Part shown: piece after piece, positions 27,001 to 42,000 of the stretch
Numbering within the stretch: the stretch's first letter is position 1
Layout: each line of letters begins with the position of its first letter
DNA from: Solanum dulcamara
Lineage: Eukaryota > Streptophyta > Magnoliopsida > Solanales > Solanaceae
Direction: 5' to 3'
DNA: 64,000 nucleotides
Assembly (NCBI RefSeq): GCF_947179165.1
Contig: NC_077243.1
Location: 10,691,001 to 10,755,000 of the forward strand
Translations under genes and position numbers: made by a program
The notes under the pieces: model-generated
Seen by the model: only the letters and a program-made list of their open reading frames with translations
Database searches by the model: none
What the model was told of the DNA's origin: nothing

Positions 27001-30000
27001 TGGAGTTAGTGTCCATTTGGATAAACTTACAAAAAGTAACTTATAAGTCAAAAGTTAGAAGTCATAAGTAGGGGATACCTAAATTTTGACTTTCAGTTTT
27101 TATTTTTTTTGGCTTAAAGGTGAGTGCTTAAAAGCACTTTTTAACTTTTCCAAATACCTTCAAAATTTAAAAAGTGCCTAAAAGCCAAAAACGCCTAAAA
27201 ATAAGCTAATCCAAACACCCCCTTTAATATTGGATCACACGGACACAAAAAAGAAAAGTTGACTTACTCTTTGATATGAAATCGTGCCAGGAGTATGGCA
27301 GGGAAGGCAAATTGTATATGATCTGAGTAGGCTCAACTAGCGGTTTGATCTGCAATTGTTATCATAGCAAACAAATCATCTAAACACAGTGAAACTAAAT
27401 TGCACCATATGAACTTTAAAAATAAAAGATACAAAAGAGTGATAATTTAAAAGCTAAACACCATCATCACTTGCCTGAAGAAAGTAGGCAAAGGTGAACT
27501 TGCACGCAAATATCACCAACCAATAGAGCGAATATCTGCAGCATTTAAAATACATGAAGACCTCAAACATATGAGAACAAGCCATAATTAGCACTCGGCT
27601 CAAGTAAAGCATTTCGAAGCAGTTTGAAAACATCAAAAAGACTAGGCTACTGGGATAAATTGACCACAATGGAGCTGCAATTTATAGGCTAAGACAACTT
27701 AACAAGTTATACACAAAAAAGTAGAGGAAGTATAACGTAATATAAAAAAAAGAACCAAAATAAAATATAATAAAATGTTAGTCGTGGAAAGTTGTTTGGA
27801 CTCTTCACTTTTGGTGTCGCACATGTGTCGACACGACCTACGAGTGGTCGTGTCATTCGTATCGGATCTGGGTAATCGATTTTGGGTACTTTGACCAAAA
27901 TTAATAGAGATATTTGAGACATATACAATGATTTCTGAAATCAAAACAATAACTAGGGTGAAAACATAATTTAGGCATATGCTTTTTTTATCGTTAAAAG
28001 ATAATTGTATTAAAAAGTCGGCAACCAGAAGGTGCTTTAAGGTCACCTCAGGACATCACTACTGAATGTGCATTGAATTCAAGGAGTCTATCATCACCTC
28101 TATATCATTTGATAAAGCTATATTTCACCAAAAACAGAGTATTTGGAGTGCAAATCGGTGTTGTGTTAAGATGAAGCAGATGTGGAAGTGAGGCTTGCCA
28201 CATAACCTATTCCCAAGAGAGAAAGTTTTAAGTATCTTGGATCCATATCCAGGGTAGTGGGGACATCGACAGTGACATCGCATTGGAGCGGCATGGATGA
28301 AATGGAAGCTTGCCTCTGGAGTCTTATGTGATAAGAAGGTACCACCCAAACTAGAAGGGAAGTTTTACAGCGTGGTGTTTAGACCGTCCTTGTTGTATGG
28401 GATGGAGTACTGGCTAGTCAAGAACTCACGTGTTCAAAAGATGCATGTTGTGGAGATGAAGATTTTGAGATGGATGTGTGGGCATAATAGGAACGACAAT
28501 ATTAGGAATGAAGTTATTCGAGAGAAGGTAGGAGTGCCTATGTGGCGGACAAGATGAGGGAAGCGAGGTTGAGATGGTTTGAACATGTGCAAAGAAAGTG
28601 CTTTGACGCCCCAGTAAGGAAGTGCAAGAAGCTAGTTATAGGTCTAAGTTGCTCGGACTCGGGTGAGGGTGTCCGAGACAGATGCGAATCCAAGAGTCGG
28701 ATTCGGTATAATCTAAATTTTAAGATTCGGGAATACAAATCCGAGTATGGATACGGGTGCGGGAATTCGGCTAAAATATTCAATATTATAAAAATATAGT
28801 TATAAAGATAAAGATATTCTTCCCCTCAAAAAAGATAGAGAAAGTCATTCAAGACCTTCAACCAACTCTTCAACCAACTCTCCTAACAGACCATTGTTAC
28901 TGTCTACCATAAGTCGGAACGGAACACAACCGCTTGAATATTTAGCATCTCTTTGTTTGGATTGAAACATGAAGCTACGAATATTGATCAAGAGGAAAAG
29001 TATCTTGCTCAAAGTATCTGATGTGGGTTGACCGCATCCTCCACCTACACCCGTCTGATGTATCTAATGTAGGTTGTCCATGGACTCTTGGTCAAAGTAT
29101 CCGATGTGGGTTGACCGAATCCCACACGTATCCCGCACCCACACCCGTCTCGTGTCGACACGGATGCGGCAGCAAATATGAAGAGTCCGCGCAACTTAGT
29201 TATAGGGGGGTACCTAAAGGGGCAGAGGTAGGCCAAGAAATATTGGGGAGAGGTGATTAGACAAAATTTGGCATAACTTCATATTACCGAGAACATGACT
29301 CTAGATAGAAAGGAGTGGAGGACGCGTATTAGGGTAGAAGGTTAGTAGGAATGAAGTGGTCTTGCCTTATGTTGTGTATTGTGTTTCAATTATCACACCA
29401 TTTTGTTGTTGTTATTGTTTCTTTCTTGTAGACTTTACATTGTTTTTCTTATTAACGACTATGCATTCTTCGTTGTTTCTTCTTCTTCTTCTTTTACTTG
29501 GGTTTGATGCAGTTGAGCCGAGGGTCTTTCGAAAACAGTCTCTCTATCTCCTCAAGGTAGTGGTAAGGTCTGGGGACACTCTACCCTTCAAGACTTCACT
29601 TAGTGGGATTTCACTAGGTATGTTGTTGTATATTTCACCCAAAAAAAAGAAGATGCAGTTATACTTAATAATTTGGGACACAGGGGATGGGGCGAGAAGT
29701 TCCACTTTGTTCATATGGAGACTCACATACAGAAAAGAAAATGGGAAGGGCTTGGTATTAAAGACTTAAAAGGAACTTAACAAGGTCTTCCTTGGTAAAA
29801 GGCGGTGAAGATTCAAAGTCGAGGTTAATGCTTAATAAGGCCTTGCTTGGTAAATGGTTGTGGAGATTTGGGGTGGAGCTTAATGCTTTTTGGAGAGGGG
29901 TGATTTTTGACAAAATACGGGGCAATGGAAGGCGATTGGAAAACTAGAGATGTGACTGTGCATTTTGGGTGTGGTTTGTGGAGAAAAATCACGAAGGAAT

Positions 30001-33000
30001 GGATGATTTCGAAGTAAGCGTCTCATTCAAGGCAGGAGATAAGAGAAGGGTTGACTTTTGGGGACATAAGTAGTGTGAGGATATTTTACTGAAAAAGAAC
30101 TTGCCAAGCTTACTTAGAATATCTTGCCAAAGGGACATCGATGATACAACAAAATAGGGAATCACAAGGTGGAGACTTTTTGGGACTTGTGATTTAGGAG
30201 GGACTTCCACGACCAGGAGATGGCCGAGTTGCAAAGATTGTTGGCTCTATTCCACAAACAAGTAATTGCGATTGATATTTCTGATACTGTAGTGGGGGAT
30301 GGGGAAGAACGGCATGTTCTCTGTAACGCAGTTTGGATATCCAACGTGCTGAGAAAGGTGTAATTTTTCACTTGGCTAGCTACGAGAAGGGTGATCTTGA
30401 CGGTGGAAAATTTTAGAGAGCAAAAGGTTGTCTACGTCAGCTGGTGTTACAAGTGCAAGGATGCGGGAAAGGATGTAGATCATCTTCGTCTTCATTGTGG
30501 TCTTTCCGTGAGGTTATGGTGGGATATGTTCGAACAGTTGTTACTTCTTGGGCTATGCAAACTATGAAAAAATTAATGGTCAGTTGGAAGAGTGGGAGGA
30601 GGAGGACGTAAAGAATGGAACTTGGTTCCATTAGCAATACTATGGATTGTCTGGAGAGAGAGAAATAGGAGAGCTTTTGAGGGGATAGAGTCGTGCTTTC
30701 CTCTATTGAGAATTAGCCTTCGATCCCTTATTTACTTTTGGTGCACCCACAGAGTTCCCAATAGTATAGAAGTTTTGGATGGAGTTTGTAGAGAATCATC
30801 TTTTGTTGTAGATTCTTTACCTTTTGGCATATTCCTTGTATACGGTCACGTCTCTGACTATGCTTATGAACGAATAAACATTTAATTGATAAAAAAAAAG
30901 AATAATAATAATAATAATAATAATAACAACAATTAAATATTCAAACTTGCTCTAAATATTTATGCATTCTTTTCATTCCAAATGGTCAACCATAATTTAA
31001 GCATATTTTTTTAAACTCTTTTTATATATTTGAAATATTTTTAGTCAAACCCATATCCATACATAGATCAATACCCCCCGAATCTTAAAATTTAGCTCAT
31101 CAAGGATCCGACCTCTAGATTTCCACCAGTAATTTCAAAGGCGCGTTTAAGCTCTGAAGCGAGGCTCAAAACATGTTGAGCACTTCGACTCGCTTAATGT
31201 GCGATTTCGTATCGTCAACAAGGCTTTAAGACATTTTCATATTTTTCCTAGCCAATGAGTGTTTCCAAAAGAGACTATTCTAACAATTGAAATTTCACTT
31301 TTATCTCAATTTTTCAATTTTGTTGTCCATGTATTTCTTATTCGTCCAAAGTATGGGTAAGGTCAAGTACACAGTTCCCTCTCCCCATGCCCCACTTTTA
31401 GGATTACACTTATATGTTATTGTTGTTGTATAATTTGTTATTCGTGCTTATAATTATTAGTTTTGCACTAAGCATATATACTTGTATTTTTCTCCATTCA
31501 CGCCTTTTTTAATTAAAGCTCACGATTTACTTGCGCTTTGTGCTTAAATTCCCAAAAGACTTTTGCGCTTTTTGCTTTTGATTACACAAAATTTGCACTC
31601 GTCTCGTACATCCACACCCGAGTCTCAAGTAGTTAGTTGAAACTTAGATACAGATTACATAAAGGATTGGGAATCACAACTACAACAATAACCATAGTCA
31701 GTACCACAAATTCACATCTCCAGTGTGTTATTATACTTGTATTTTCTTGTTGTGTACCAATGGCGACTGAAGTAACTGAAAACCATGGATGAAATTATCC
31801 ATTTAACAAAATATTCCACTAGTATAAACAAGAATCAAGACTACCGTTACACAATCCAAAAGCTGAAACGTTAAAAGAACAAACCTTAAATAGTCAGTTG
31901 TTTTCTCAACAAGACCACGGCCAACAAAGTATCTCTCCTGGAAATATAATCAATATGTCAAACAAAATGAACGAAGCTAAGTGGGAAGAAAGTCTGATAA
32001 TATATAGAAGAATACCTGATAGATCCACTTAAAAAATTGGAAAAAAGATTGATCAGACATTTCCGATAGCTTGTGACAGGCAGGTAGCTTCATCAGGAGC
32101 GCAAAAACTATTCGTATGCCAGCATAAACACCCAGAACCAGGATATAAAGGCGGAAATAAAAAGGGTCTTTGTTTGTATCCCTCTCTTCTAAAAGTTTCC
32201 TGTATTGTGATTACATCAGATAGCAATCTTTGAAGAGAAAATACAAGAAGAAAAAATAACTCCTAGAGAAAAAAGACTTACAGATAGACATATATTACAA
32301 ATGCTGAGCTCACACCGGTCCAGAAAAACCTGATAACAATCCTTGATATAGCCATTCCTCTCGCAGTACTGTAGGCCCCAAACATGAGAAGCACATCCAA
32401 CAAACCTAAAGAAGAAGCGAGATGACACAGTAAACAAGAATGAAAGCAGAAGAAAAGAAAAGACTAATAATACATAAGAGCAATAGCACAGCTGCCAACT
32501 TACTCTCTATGAAATTCATAACGGCAAATGTAGGGCCAACACTGAGCAGTTTCTTGAAAGTGTCCAGATTGATTTTCTCATGGCTGAAGGCTATGATTGT
32601 TAATGCCTGAACATTAGAGGAAAAAGGCGATAAAACCCCTTTTATGTTTTAGATCAAACTTGGAGGATAAGCCAAAACAAAACAAAAAAACTTGGTTGAT
32701 AAGCAGCATGAGAAAAACGAATATAACCTGGAACATGACAACCAAAAAGATCCACAAACGATGAAAACTTCGGTACAAGTGAAGGAAAGTCCGATGCTCA
32801 ACAAATGTGCTTTTTCCAGTCTGCCGGTTCAGAGGAATAACAAAAGAGGACAAAATTAAAACTAAAGAAAAATGAGAACAGCATAGTACAGTTAATATTG
32901 AGGAAATGGGGATATATACTGGGGGAAAAACTAAAACAAACATAATGCAAGTCAAAATGATTAAAAGGCACAGTAAAAAACAAGCGAAGGAACAGCATGA

Positions 33001-36000
33001 GAAACATTAGTTAATCTCTTGGGACACGTGACAAATTAAAACCAGATTCCTCAAACCCAAATATTCATGCCTACAGAAAGCCCTTTTAGGAGTCATCCTA
33101 AACTTCACCAAATTCAGTCACGAGCCAAAAGCAGTCTTAACACAATCCACAATCATGAAATAGGATAGGAAGACCTTAAGAAACAACTTTCCTCACCATG
33201 AACAGAAAACAACAACAACAACCCAGTGAAATCCCACAACGTGGGGTCTGGACCATGAACAGAAAACTAAATCAAAATTATTAGATATGTAACAAGTCTA
33301 GAGAATCAAATAGCATGTTTCAGTTTGTCATAAAAATCAACCCAAAGAGACATTCTATCATGTGAGACAGTTCATCGTGTGTTTATTATCTGATGACACA
33401 GTAATGTTCTCACGCTTCACATTCAAGTCATTAGTGATACAAATAGAAACCAATTCAAGACACAAAATGAAAAACTAGAAAATACACATAGAGACACAAA
33501 ACAGAAGACTATGTCACGCTTCATCGGAAGGACATATGGAAAAAGTATTTCAACTCTAGATATTGTATATGTAGCATCTAACTAACCAACTCATAAGTCG
33601 AGACAAATTTTAGTACAGAGTAAACCAACCCTTTTGCCTTTCTTAGGAGGCTTCCGCAAGAATGAGGAATCCTTCTTAAAAGGCCAACCCAACTCAAAGC
33701 AAGCAGGTGACCTGGATAAGCATCAGTAACAAAGAATGAGATCCAATTCCATGGGGCTAAACTCATTTTGCACATTAAGAAGGAATGTACGGGCTAAATT
33801 CAAATTGCACATTAAGAAGGAATGTACCAGAAATATTCATTAAAATCATCATAATTCCGCCACTTTGAGTGCGCAGCTTTCCCATTATTGTTTCTTGCAG
33901 CTTCCTGCAGATTAAAAAAAAACGTCAGAAAGAATAAACATTGGTAAATAGGTTAAAGAAAAGTAAACAACTCCCAGAACAAGCACAAAATTTACTGAAA
34001 TATTACAAGATATCAAGATAGCGTTCTAAAGATTTTATGAAGAGTAAACACCATTGCAGAACATACTAACACATTCCTCTACCAACTTGCCAAAAAGATA
34101 TCAAATGACACTACAAATATTTTAGAAGATGCACATTCAATACGCTGCACATACACAAAACCTACTGCTTGTAAAACATCACGCACTGCATAACAAGGAT
34201 TCACCACACCCTTCTGAACAAGATTTTCAGCCATTACAGGAATGTAGCTACAATTGCCACTATCCACAAACCAAAATGGTTGACTATGCTAAAAGATAGA
34301 CCACTGCGGTTACAATACAGTAATACAGAGCATCAGATAATCCTTATTATGGTTGATATTGGATATGACGAGCAAGAGTCTTAAGTATGGGGAGTTGATG
34401 TTCGGTCTAAAATGCATATATTATGTTATTTTTTGCCTCGATTGCACCATAGGAGCACAGAACGAAGGGTACCAAACAAAAGTCAGAAATTAAAAGGTGA
34501 ACATCATTCATTACCAAACAAAAGTCAGAAATTAAAAGGTGAACATCATGCATTTGCATTGAGATCCTTGAAGATATGGAAGCATACTTTTTTTAAAAAA
34601 AATAAACGAGGGAAATGGAAACATAATATGACAAGTATCCACAATTGAATGCACAAGCATTTTCCTACCACAGGCTGGGGAACAAATTGGTTAAGCACGC
34701 ATACTACCTTTCATAGCATAACTAAGCTATTCAAACTTCACCAAATTCTTTCAGTTTATAGCGCTCCAATTTTGATTTTGCAAGCACATTTTCAAGTAGT
34801 GTTCGATCGATTATGCATTAATCAATATTCGATTGATTGGAGCCAAGATCATCTCATCTTCATGGCGCACAATCAGATTTCTTATCAAGTATTATTCATA
34901 ACTCAAACAGTAGTTGTAAGTACAGAAGTGAATTAAAGTTGGAGTAACGGGATAAAATGAGATAAAAGGGCTCACCGATACTATTGTATCATATATAGGA
35001 CGAATAATTTGTTCCAGAAAAGACACAGACTGATTCGCGCCCACACAACTCGTGGCTGGACTGGCTTCTCCATGATCCAAAATAGCATCTAATTCTCTAG
35101 CCATCTGCATAATTCAAAATAACATGTGAACCCATCAAGATACATATTCAAATATTTCTGTGGCCCCAATTTGGAGTCCACATGTTATGCAAACGGAGAG
35201 ATAACTAGTGCTGGAGGCTACTTCGCGAAAAGAAAAAGAACACTATAACATCCTTATAATAATCTCATCTTAACATTTATCTTAAAATAATTTCAAACTG
35301 ACACCACAATGACAAAAGCAGAAAAGGTCGGTAATACTTTAGAGTCTGCATAAACTATCCAACAACGACTAAGCACCAATTATCATGCACTCAACAACAT
35401 ATTTCCACTCATGTTCTCCAAAACTGTCCATTAGGACACGAGAAAAACTGGACTCATGACAGATTCACAGTCACTCAATCCAGTTCACTATGAGTACAAA
35501 TGCTATGACCTTATGACAAGTTGGCAACATAAGTACGACGGCAAGTACTATTGAGTGGAAGGAGCATATAAACACTTCGGCTATGTGAAGCATGTGATCA
35601 TGTATATGGCACATAGAAAATGAAGACACATGTGTTGCCCAATCAATAAGTGCAAACAAGTTGAATGGGCTTGCAAAATATATGAGCAACATCTCAATGT
35701 ATTTGCCACTTTGTTATCAAAAAATCCAAGGAATTCTTTTTCTTAGCATATTTTGATGAATGCAATCAAATAGAACACTCAGAGGCACAGATTTTAATTC
35801 AAAAATGTGATAAAAGATCTTCGGCATTCAGAAGAATTACTATCCCAGTGCGAAGAGAGGCAGGCCAACCAACTAAGAGAAGCAGTCTCACTTATGGGAA
35901 GTAGAAACAGAGCCAAGAGGTTTTCAAGGAATACACTCCAAGATAGAAGGATATCAGTTGACTTCCAAATAAACAAAAGCTGCGTAAGTTAATTGGAGAA

Positions 36001-39000
36001 AATGAGAACATATCTTCTTTTCGAAGGAGAGGAGGGAGAGAACCAAGAAAGAGGAATTAGAAGCCTCGGGAGAAAAAACATTAGCCAGATATTATCAACA
36101 AGAACACAAGAAAACAAACAGAGAAAGGAAGAGAAATCCCCAGTCAACTGCCTTAAAGATTACTGAGCATATAGTAGGTGGTGATTTAGACACTTCAAAC
36201 TAGAAGAAGTGCAACAGTACAACACAGTTGGAATGGACATCCTATAAGACTGAAGTGGTTAAATAAAGGACAGATCACAGCGTCATCTTTTTGACTGTCA
36301 TGAATGCCATGATTGCAAATGAAGCTGTGGACTCAAGAAACAAACAAAAGAAACCTGGTGTACTCTGTAAGCTGGATATAGAAAAGGCATATGATCATGT
36401 TAACTGGAAGTACTTAATAAAGATGCTGGAAATGATGGGTTTTGGGCAGAAGTGGCTGAATTGGGTAAAATTTTGTATCTCAAAAGTTAGCTTCTCAACC
36501 TTATCAATGGCAATCCTGCATGATTCTTTCAAACTCAGAGAGGACTCAGACAAGGTGACCCCTTGTCCCCCTTTCTGTTCCTGATCACTGGAGGGCTTAA
36601 ACAACATGATAAAGACAGCTAACTTGAGAGGGTGGTTAAGGGGCTTTGATTTGGCAAGCGAAGGCACTGAGAGATTAGAAGTTACACACTTGCAATATGC
36701 AGATGACACCCTAATATTTTGTGATGCTGAGGAGGAACAACTAAAGTAGCTAAGGGCGATTCTAGTTCTGTTTGAAGGTGTATCTGGGCTACATATCAAC
36801 TGGAGAAAGAGTGTGATGTATCCTATTAATGAGGTGAGCAACATGAGTTGGTTAGCTTCAATCCTGGGTGGTGAAATAGGAGCATTACCAACTACTTATT
36901 TGGGAATGCCCTTGGGAGCCAATTCTAAGTCCATAGAAATCTGGAACAGTGTGACTGAGAAGTGTGAGAAGAGACTAGCCAAGTGGAAGACTCAGTACTT
37001 ATCCATGGGGGGTAGACTGACCCTTATCAACTCAGTACTTGATGCTTTACCAACCTATATGATGTCCCTTTTCCCTATTCCAGCAGGGGTCATTAAAAGG
37101 TTGGATAGCATCAGGAGGAATTTCTTGTGGCAGGGTAACAAGGAGAAGAAAAATTTTCACTTGGTAAAATGGAAGGAAGTGAGGACTGATAAGAGGAATG
37201 GAGGGATGGGGATAAAGAATCTACAACTTCAAAGCAAGGCCCTAAGCATGAAGTTGTTATGGAAGTACACAAACAATAATCAGATGCTATGGAGGAAGGT
37301 GATTGGAGCCAAATATGAGGAAGAGGACAACTTTACAACTAAAGAAGTGAACACTCCTTATGGGGTAAGGCTCTGGAGATCAATCAGGAGTCTGTGGAAT
37401 GAAGTTAAAAGCAACTCAAAAATAAAAGTTATGGATGGAAGGAAGACCAAATTTTGGAAGGATAACTGGCATGAGAAAGGGAACATGGAAATACTTTTCC
37501 CAGACATTTACAACATGGTTTTGTTCCAACAAAGCACCATAGCAGAGCTATGGTCCCCACAGGGTTGGAATTTCAATTTCAGGAGACATCTGAATGACTG
37601 GGAGATCATGAGAGTGACTGAATTTTTCAACACAGTGGACACTTTCAATGGAGTGCAGACAGGTGAGGATGTTCTGTGGTGGACAGGAGATGACAGGGGA
37701 ATTTTCAAAGTCAACAAAGCTTATAAGATGATGGATCAAACAAACCAGTAGGGTACAAAATGGCCCTGGAAACAAATATGGAAGAGTAGGATACCTCATT
37801 AAGTTTCATGCTTTGTCTGGTTAATGGCTAAGGAAGCAGTCCTTACAAAGGACAATGTCATGAAAAGGAGGATAACCTTGTGCTCCAGGTGTTTCCTATG
37901 TGGTGAAACAGCTGAGACAGTTGAGACATCTATTTTTACATTGCCAATACACCCAACAATTATGGAGAATATTTCTCAGCATTAAAGGCATTTCCTGGAC
38001 CATGCCTAGGAAAGTGACTGAGGCCTTAATGAGCTGGGAGGAAGAAGGGGTCCATGCAAAGGACAGACATAGATGGAGAATTATACCTAGTGCTATATGG
38101 TGGGCTATCTGGAAAGAGAGGAATTCAAGATGTTTTGAGAACATAGAGAACAATGTGCAGAAAGTTTAACTTAACTGCATTTTTCTTTTAGTTTTTTGGC
38201 GTAATCAATCATACTCAAATGACACTATCTCGATTATTGATGTTCTAGATTCAATCTAATTATAGAGAAGTGAAATTAGGAGTACACTTGTATATAAGGT
38301 TTCAATACAACCCATGTATTGTCTTGTGATATAATACAAAGTTACCAAGTTCAAAAAAAAAATTAGATCCTACCTCAACCAAGGAATGCTGGAAAAAAGT
38401 TTAGGACCTTAACCACGAATATTATATAACATTTAAGTTCCAAACAGGATAGATAGTATAGTCAATCCAGCTATCAAGTGTCATACCAGATCCTATGTAT
38501 TACAATGATTGGCAGCATTCACCTTACAGTATATTTTGAAGAGACCATAAGCCTGTCATGCTTCAGGTTCATTGAAACAGTCTAGGTTACATCATAGGTT
38601 CAGCTAAATAAATAGTTCATCAACTAAACATGATTTACATGGTTTTGAAACCGCACCTTTCAGCTACTACACATTGTAATAGAATATCAGAAATTACATC
38701 TTTATAAGTCTTATGATATTTGAGTCAGCTTGTGTAAAACGTAATACTTGAGTAGTTTCATTTTAGAAAATATATCTATTATCTTTGATTTCACGCATTT
38801 ATACTGGGACAGAATATGTCAATAATCTATTTAGCAAATCATCACTAGAAAAGACGGGCACGAATTCCCAGGCGGGGAAACTATCTCACACAAAACAGCT
38901 TATCAAACAGCAAAATAGCTCCAGTTCAACCACTAATCAAATAGCAAAAGAAACAGAAAATAGAGACTGACTTACATGGTGGAATATGTAGCAGATGCAT

Positions 39001-42000
39001 TCAGGAAGGAAACGGACATTTGCAGCTTCACCCCATATGCAGAAGTAGAGTGAAACAAGAAAAAGCTTTCTGTCCCTGTTAATGGCTTCTAATCTGTTGA
39101 CATGATTGAAATGAGAATATATTGTAAATTACATAAGCACTATATATAACAAAGTAGCAGAACTGACTTATTCCACACAAGCCGAATTCGCAAGTATCTA
39201 CACCACTTGATGTAATTATCCAAGACCTTCAGAAACACCTCTGTGATAACCTTCTCATCTATTGTCTGTCAGAGAAAAAGCACATAATTTGGAGTGTAAA
39301 CCTTATCCCTGAAAATGAAGGTACAGATACGATTTGGTATATAAACTGTAATGCCACTTTCAACTGCATTGACCATTTGAGAGTATCAGCTTAAGGTTCC
39401 TATTAAGTCTTCAAGGGAAAAAAAAATGGATTGTATAGAAGATAGTGCAGCCAACCATCAGAAAGAACTTTGACTCATAAGTAGACCTATATCAGAATGT
39501 CTCCAAAACTATTTCAACCAACAAGCTCACAACAATTATTCAAATATTTAAAGAAGACAAAGCTATAAATGTAATCCTGAAGGGTGATGCTGATGCATAT
39601 ACAGCTGAAAAGAGAAACTAGTAGGGAGTTAACGACGATGGTTACTCATCTCAAGGCTGTGACACAGCAATTCTTCTAGATACATTTGAAACGGAAATAT
39701 GCTCAAATGCATTAACTTGAAGTTCATATGACGATTCTACCATGTGACATCTCAGTCATCATATGAACAATGTTCCATATGCTTATTCAAACATAAATAG
39801 AAAAAGAGCCAGTTTGGACATGCAATATGAACCATGATTTGAAATCATGATATGAAATCAGACTGATATTAAGTTGAGGTGTTGTTTGGACATGCAATTT
39901 AGATTTCTTAAGTTGTATTTATTTTCATAAACTTGAAAAACCCACAAGTTGTGAAAACTATCAAATTTCCCAAATTCTTACACGATCTTACCAAATGAGC
40001 ACACCATAATTCATAAACAAGATATCAGGATATCCTAATGCGCCGCATTGATAAATCGCATATCTCCATGTTCCTTCTATAAATAAATAAATGTTTGTAA
40101 TTACAAACTTTCAAATACACATAATTTTATAAAGACCCACTAGTCAATAATAGTAGTAACTAGTTATATTTAAATATAATCCTTCCATATGGTACGAACA
40201 ATCTATTTACGTCAAGCATGAGTTCGTTTTTTGACAAAACATGAAATGATGGGTTTTTTTTTACAGAACATAAACTTATGGGTCAAGTATTATATTTAAA
40301 ATAAATTGAAATCATGACTTGGTATCCCAAATCATGCTTTTTGGAGAACATGATCCCAAATTGCATTTCCAACGCTAATTTGAAATCATGACTTCATATA
40401 GCATGTCCAAAAGCAAGCTAAGACAGCTTTAAAATTGTGGTTATAGCCTTATAGGGTTGAAAATATAATAGATATCCAAGGAATTATCAATATTAATAAG
40501 CAGGACATGATGAAAGAGGGAAAAAAAATTAAAAGTAATATATTGAAAATAACTCACTTCGCCTTCTTGCTTATCAGTCAACTAGGGGATATCTAGTCGA
40601 GAAAGAAAACTACTTCCTTGAACCACGAAGGTATTACATGACCAGTGGGGAGATATACCATTAAGTATTCTCATTTTAACAGTGTTAACAAATTCACCAC
40701 CACACTAGCGAGCACATCTCCTAAACCTTTCCATGTAACTCTTATTTTGTATATAAAATTGTACACAGAGCTTTTACCCCTTCAATAAACTGAAGACTTA
40801 TATTTTATGCAACGACATCAGTACACCAAACAGATAACCAGGTGCTCTAATAATCAATTAATAACTCACTGGATCTGCCTCAACAGGTATCCCAAGTTGT
40901 GACTGGGCATTTGCAACAATGAGGATGACATTCTCGCGCTGGTTCCTTACATTGTCTTTCTGCACATAAGAAAAACACAGATCAGCAAGAATAGTCACAC
41001 AACTCAACAAAGTAGCAAGTCAGAACTAAAGTTATAGGACATGAAACCACTAGAGCTAATGGTTAGATTTACAAAATTGGCTTTGCCTATCCTATAGTTG
41101 ATCATTTTCATTTGCAACTTGCATACAGAGGTATACAATACACAATCCTATGCAGTTTCAGTGAGATTGGTTTGGCAAGACTGTTGTGCCAAAGGAGCAA
41201 CATCCCAACTCAAAACAACGAGGCCTCCATGGAATAGAAATCACCAACTTTTCCCCATAAGAACACTTTTTACAGCTAAAGAAGTTCTCGTGACGGTCAA
41301 AGCTATGCTAAAGCATTCCACCAGTGCAATATCTTGAAATTTAACTACTTACCAATATTATCTGACGAAGGAAATTTTGCAGCATTACAAGGAATTATGC
41401 AATAAGACAGTATTTGGTTTTGTTAGAGAACAAAGGTAATGGCTCATATTTATACATACCCTACAATGTATTTTGGAAGGCAGGATAACTTTTTTAATAG
41501 CCAACAAGAGAAGTTCACTAATCAAATAGCAAATACTAAATTTGGTAAAGTGAAGCTCACAAATTCTTTTTGAGTGTCTTACAAAATTAGAAATAAGGCA
41601 TCTCAAAATGGTATTAAACACCAACCTGAAAGCCAAAGACATATTCTAAAAGATCAAACATATCCATATCCCGCTGTCCAGGAATCTCAAAATCAGCGGG
41701 AAGCTGAGGGAACTGCTCAGTGTACTTAACTGCTGACATGGCACCCAGAACCTGCATATGTTTCCCAGTACAATTACTTCTCTCTGACACAATACATGAA
41801 TGAATATAACGGATCTGTAAAAATATTGAAGAATAGATGATTCCTCAAAGACAGCCAAGCATATAGACATATTATAGAATAGATGAACCTCCAACGGCAG
41901 CAAAGAAGTGTAGTCCCAAAATAAAAGGAAACCTAACACTCAATCCTCACGTTCAGAAACTAATTTAAATTAAGCAGAATACCAATTAAACAGGTGACAA

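Larger units (their letters stand above)
27786..31640. mobile_element. MULE-type MITE, copy 3, split by nested insertions
   Basis: The left part (27786-27965: TTTGGACTCTTCACTTTTGG, GGGTACTTTGACCAAAATTA) and right part (about 30985-31640: GGATCCGACCTCTAGATTTC, CACCCGAGTCTCAAG) are the two halves of the family seen whole at 2786-3192. Between them lie an L1 tail, an RTE with its own MITE, a further L1 and, in the right part, a hAT-type MITE. Confidence 0.65.
31408..38138. repeat. Left copy of a 6.7 kb near-identical direct duplication
   Basis: This block reappears at 57270-64000 with a constant offset of 25862 bp. It holds exons 10-17 of the callose synthase gene, their introns, part of a hAT-type MITE at its left edge and a 5'-truncated L1 at its right. 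I found a single difference (T at 34594, A at 60456). Similarity begins abruptly at 31408; the right limit is not visible because the second copy reaches the window end. Confidence 0.97.

Noticed and set aside
36813..37751. 312-codon open frame as a host gene
   Set aside because: Its protein is the region after RT in plant L1 ORF2 and it is flanked by broken RT and zf-RVT remains and a poly(A) tail.
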